DNA of 6,370 bases from Oscillospiraceae bacterium (GTDB lineage: Bacteria; Bacillota; Clostridia; Oscillospirales; Ruminococcaceae), in contig DLVP01000067.1 of the NCBI GenBank assembly GCA_003445125.1, positions 182 through 6,551 of the forward strand. The letters are read 5' to 3'. This document shows, one piece after another, positions 4,931-6,370 of the stretch. The notes under the pieces are model-generated. The model searched no databases. It was given only the letters and a program-made list of their open reading frames with translations, and was not told where the DNA came from. The stretch's first letter is position 1. The number at the start of each line of letters is the position of its first letter. Made by a program: the position numbers and the translations under genes.

Positions 4931-6370
4931 ATGAAAATTCTGACTGCTGAAAGCGCCGGCTTCTGCTTCGGTGTCAACCGCGCGGTGCAGATGGCTGCCG
5001 ATCTCGCGGACAGCGGAGAAAAGCTCTGCACGCTCGGTCCCATTATCCACAACGAATATGTCGTGAACTCTTTGAAAGCCCGCGGGGTGTTTCCCGTGGA
5101 TTCGCTGAACGATGTTCCCGAAGGTTATTCGGTGGTCATTCGGTCTCACGGGGTCGGTCAGGACGTTTATGACGAGCTATCCCGCCGCAAAATGGTGTTT
5201 CACGATGCCACCTGTCCGTTTGTTTCCAAAATTCATCGCATTGTCTCCGAACAATCCGCGCAGGGACTTCCCGTTTTCATCTGCGGAGACGCAAAGCATC
5301 CGGAGGTCATCGGCATTTGCCGCCATGTTTCGGGAGAAGTTCACGTCGTTTCCGGACTGTCGGAGTTGGAAGAGCAACTGCACTTATTGCAATATTCCAC
5401 AGATGCAGTATTCTGTTTAGCCGCACAAACGACATTTAATACAAAAGAGTGGAATTCCTGCACTTTTTTTCTGAAAAAGTACTATACAAAAGCAAAAATC
5501 TTTGATACAATATGTAATGCAACTGCGATTCGCCAAAAAGAAGCAGTTGATTTGTCGAAAAAATGTGATATAATAGTTATTATCGGCGGTAAGCACAGCT
5601 CCAATACAAAAAAGCTGGAAGAAATCTGCCGCCCTTACACGCGAACGCTTTTGATTGAAAACGCTTCCGAATTGGACTTTTCAGCGTTTCGCGGCGTTTC
5701 TGTGATTGGTGTCACTGCCGGTGCATCGACGCCGGCTGATATAATTAAGGAGGTACAAAAAATGATGAATGAAAATTTGCTTGCGGAGGGCTCCTCATTT
5801 GAAGAAATGCTGGATCAGTCTTTCAAGAGTATATATAACGGGGAGAAGGTTAATGCCTTAGTTGTCAGCGTACAGCCCAACGAAGTAATCGTTGATGTCG
5901 GAACAAAACACACCGGTTATGTATCTCTCAGCGAACTGACCGATGATCCCAATGCAAAAATTGAGGACCTGGTTAAAGTCGGCGACCATCTGGATCTCGT
6001 TGTCCTGCGCGTCAACGATGTCGAAGGCACCGTTACCCTGTCCAAGAAGCGTCTGGAAGCAGAAGCAGGCTATGAAGAAATTGCCGAAGCTGCCGGAACC
6101 GACAAAGTCTTTGAAGGCGTGGTTGTTGACGTCGTCAAGGGCGGTGTCCTGGCTCTTGCCAAAGGTGTAAAGGTCTTTATCCCCGCTTCTCTGGCAACCC
6201 TGTCCCGCGTGGAGGATCTCTCCACCCTGCTCAAGCAGCCGATCCGCTTCAAGGTGCTGGAAGTCAACCGAGCCAAGAGACGTGCCCTCGGTTCTGCCAA
6301 GGCTGTCCTGATCGCTGAAAAGAAAGAAAAAGAAGCGGCATTCTGGGAGAATGTCGAAGTCGGCAAGATC
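4931..6370 (+). CDS. ispH: Fused IspH (LytB) reductase - ribosomal protein S1, 3' end outside window
   Basis: One uninterrupted frame of 480 codons runs from the ATG to the window edge. Residues 1 to about 280 are IspH, the 4Fe-4S enzyme that reduces HMBPP to IPP and DMAPP in the last step of the MEP pathway. Cluster ligands are C12 (AGFCFG), C95 (DATCPF) and C195 (DTICNAT). Active-site counterparts visible are H40, H73, H123, E125, T167/T168, S223, N225 and S266. From about residue 290 the protein is ribosomal protein S1: one OB-fold S1 domain at about 306-375, a second at about 390-460, and a third starting at AAFWENVEVG (469-478) where the window ends. GAGGTGA at 4920-4926 overlaps the plsC stop and serves the ATG. 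An internal ribosome binding site and tandem ATG codons at residues 278-279 sit at the domain junction. IspH-S1 fusions are known in Clostridia. All essential IspH residues are present, so both halves should be functional. Confidence 0.95.
   Translation, partial: MKILTAESAGFCFGVNRAVQMAADLADSGEKLCTLGPIIHNEYVVNSLKARGVFPVDSLNDVPEGYSVVIRSHGVGQDVYDELSRRKMVFHDATCPFVSKIHRIVSEQSAQGLPVFICGDAKHPEVIGICRHVSGEVHVVSGLSELEEQLHLLQYSTDAVFCLAAQTTFNTKEWNSCTFFLKKYYTKAKIFDTICNATAIRQKEAVDLSKKCDIIVIIGGKHSSNTKKLEEICRPYTRTLLIENASELDFSAFRGVSVIGVTAGASTPADIIKEVQKMMNENLLAEGSSFEEMLDQSFKSIYNGEKVNALVVSVQPNEVIVDVGTKHTGYVSLSELTDDPNAKIEDLVKVGDHLDLVVLRVNDVEGTVTLSKKRLEAEAGYEEIAEAAGTDKVFEGVVVDVVKGGVLALAKGVKVFIPASLATLSRVEDLSTLLKQPIRFKVLEVNRAKRRALGSAKAVLIAEKKEKEAAFWENVEVGKI
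5547..5574 (+). promoter_or_regulatory. Internal extended -10 promoter inside the IspH domain
   Basis: TTGATT (5547-5552), a 16-nt spacer and a perfect TATAAT (5569-5574) preceded by TGA give an extended -10 (TGnTATAAT) arrangement. It lies in the most AT-rich part of the gene. Transcription would begin near 5581, about 180 nt before the internal S1 start. In E. coli, rpsA is also served by promoters inside the preceding gene (cmk). The motif is seen directly; activity is inferred. Confidence 0.55.
5747..5753 (+). promoter_or_regulatory. Internal ribosome binding site for a stand-alone S1 start
   Basis: AAGGAGG followed by T is the longest Shine-Dalgarno match noted in this window. It lies 8 nt before ATG 5762 and 11 nt before ATG 5765, both in frame with the IspH-S1 fusion. 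These ATGs fall exactly between the end of the IspH domain and the S1 part, where a separate rpsA would start. The residues it encodes (IKEV) are ordinary, so coding constraint does not explain it well. Confidence 0.65.

Noticed and set aside
4297..5052. Minus-strand open frame of 251 codons opposite plsC and the ispH start
   Set aside because: It is antisense to two confidently identified genes and spans their junction, with no motif or initiation signal.
5112..5420. Plus-strand frame of 102 codons inside ispH
   Set aside because: It is in another frame than the IspH domain, which is continuous across the region with conserved ligands.
5501..5511. Second internal promoter around TTGATACAAT
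   Set aside because: TTGATA lacks a -10 box about 17 nt downstream, and TACAAT lacks a convincing -35 box upstream; only the 5547-5574 promoter is supported.
5735..5770. Possible frameshift or hidden stop separating ispH from rpsA
   Set aside because: ATG 4931 and ATG 5762 are in the same frame and I found no stop codon between them or to the window end, so the fusion is real in this sequence.
1..6370. CRISPR array, transposon, tRNA or riboswitch
   Set aside because: No regularly spaced repeats, terminal inverted repeats with a transposase, cloverleaf or conserved riboswitch core was recognised; leaders are too short for a riboswitch except the hypothetical internal S1 leader.

Overview
The window looks like a housekeeping segment of a Clostridia-type Firmicutes chromosome with mid GC content. 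The evidence is strong AGGAGG ribosome binding sites, TTG and GTG starts, the cmk-plsC-ispH gene order, and above all an IspH (LytB) domain continuous in frame with ribosomal protein S1, a fusion known from Clostridia. An Oscillospirales/Ruminococcaceae-like source is my inference from this gene set and cannot be settled from the sequence alone. Every stretch has a plausible normal function, and I see no mobile element, CRISPR array, tRNA or rRNA.

Layout. The left arm (positions 1-1378) is transcribed leftwards: pyrH (UMP kinase, TTG start) then frr (ribosome recycling factor), 3 nt apart. Beyond frr lie two tandem hairpins with ATT loops (71-99 and 16-68). A ribosome binding site at the window edge then predicts another leftward gene starting just outside; uppS would be the usual neighbour. 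A divergent intergenic region (1379-1566) carries back-to-back sigma-70-type promoters for pyrH and for the rightward operon, with a palindrome between them.

The right arm (1567-6370) is one tightly packed rightward operon: an RpiR/MurR-family regulator (GTG start), an HI0933-family FAD-dependent oxidoreductase overlapping it by 4 nt, cmk (cytidylate kinase), plsC-type acyltransferase, and the ispH-rpsA fusion, which is still open at the window end. Junctions are a 4-nt overlap, then gaps of 14, 2 and 4 nt.

How the genes fit together. The two arms pair pyrimidine nucleotide synthesis (PyrH makes UDP, Cmk makes CDP), translation (RRF, S1), phospholipid synthesis (PlsC; CDP from Cmk feeds CTP for CDP-diacylglycerol) and isoprenoid precursor synthesis (IspH). 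A sugar-phosphate-type regulator heads the growth operon. The most interesting signals are in the fusion gene. An AT-rich dip inside the IspH domain contains an extended -10 promoter. Exactly at the IspH/S1 junction there is a near-perfect Shine-Dalgarno followed by in-frame tandem ATGs. Together they suggest that a free S1 protein can be made from within the fused gene.
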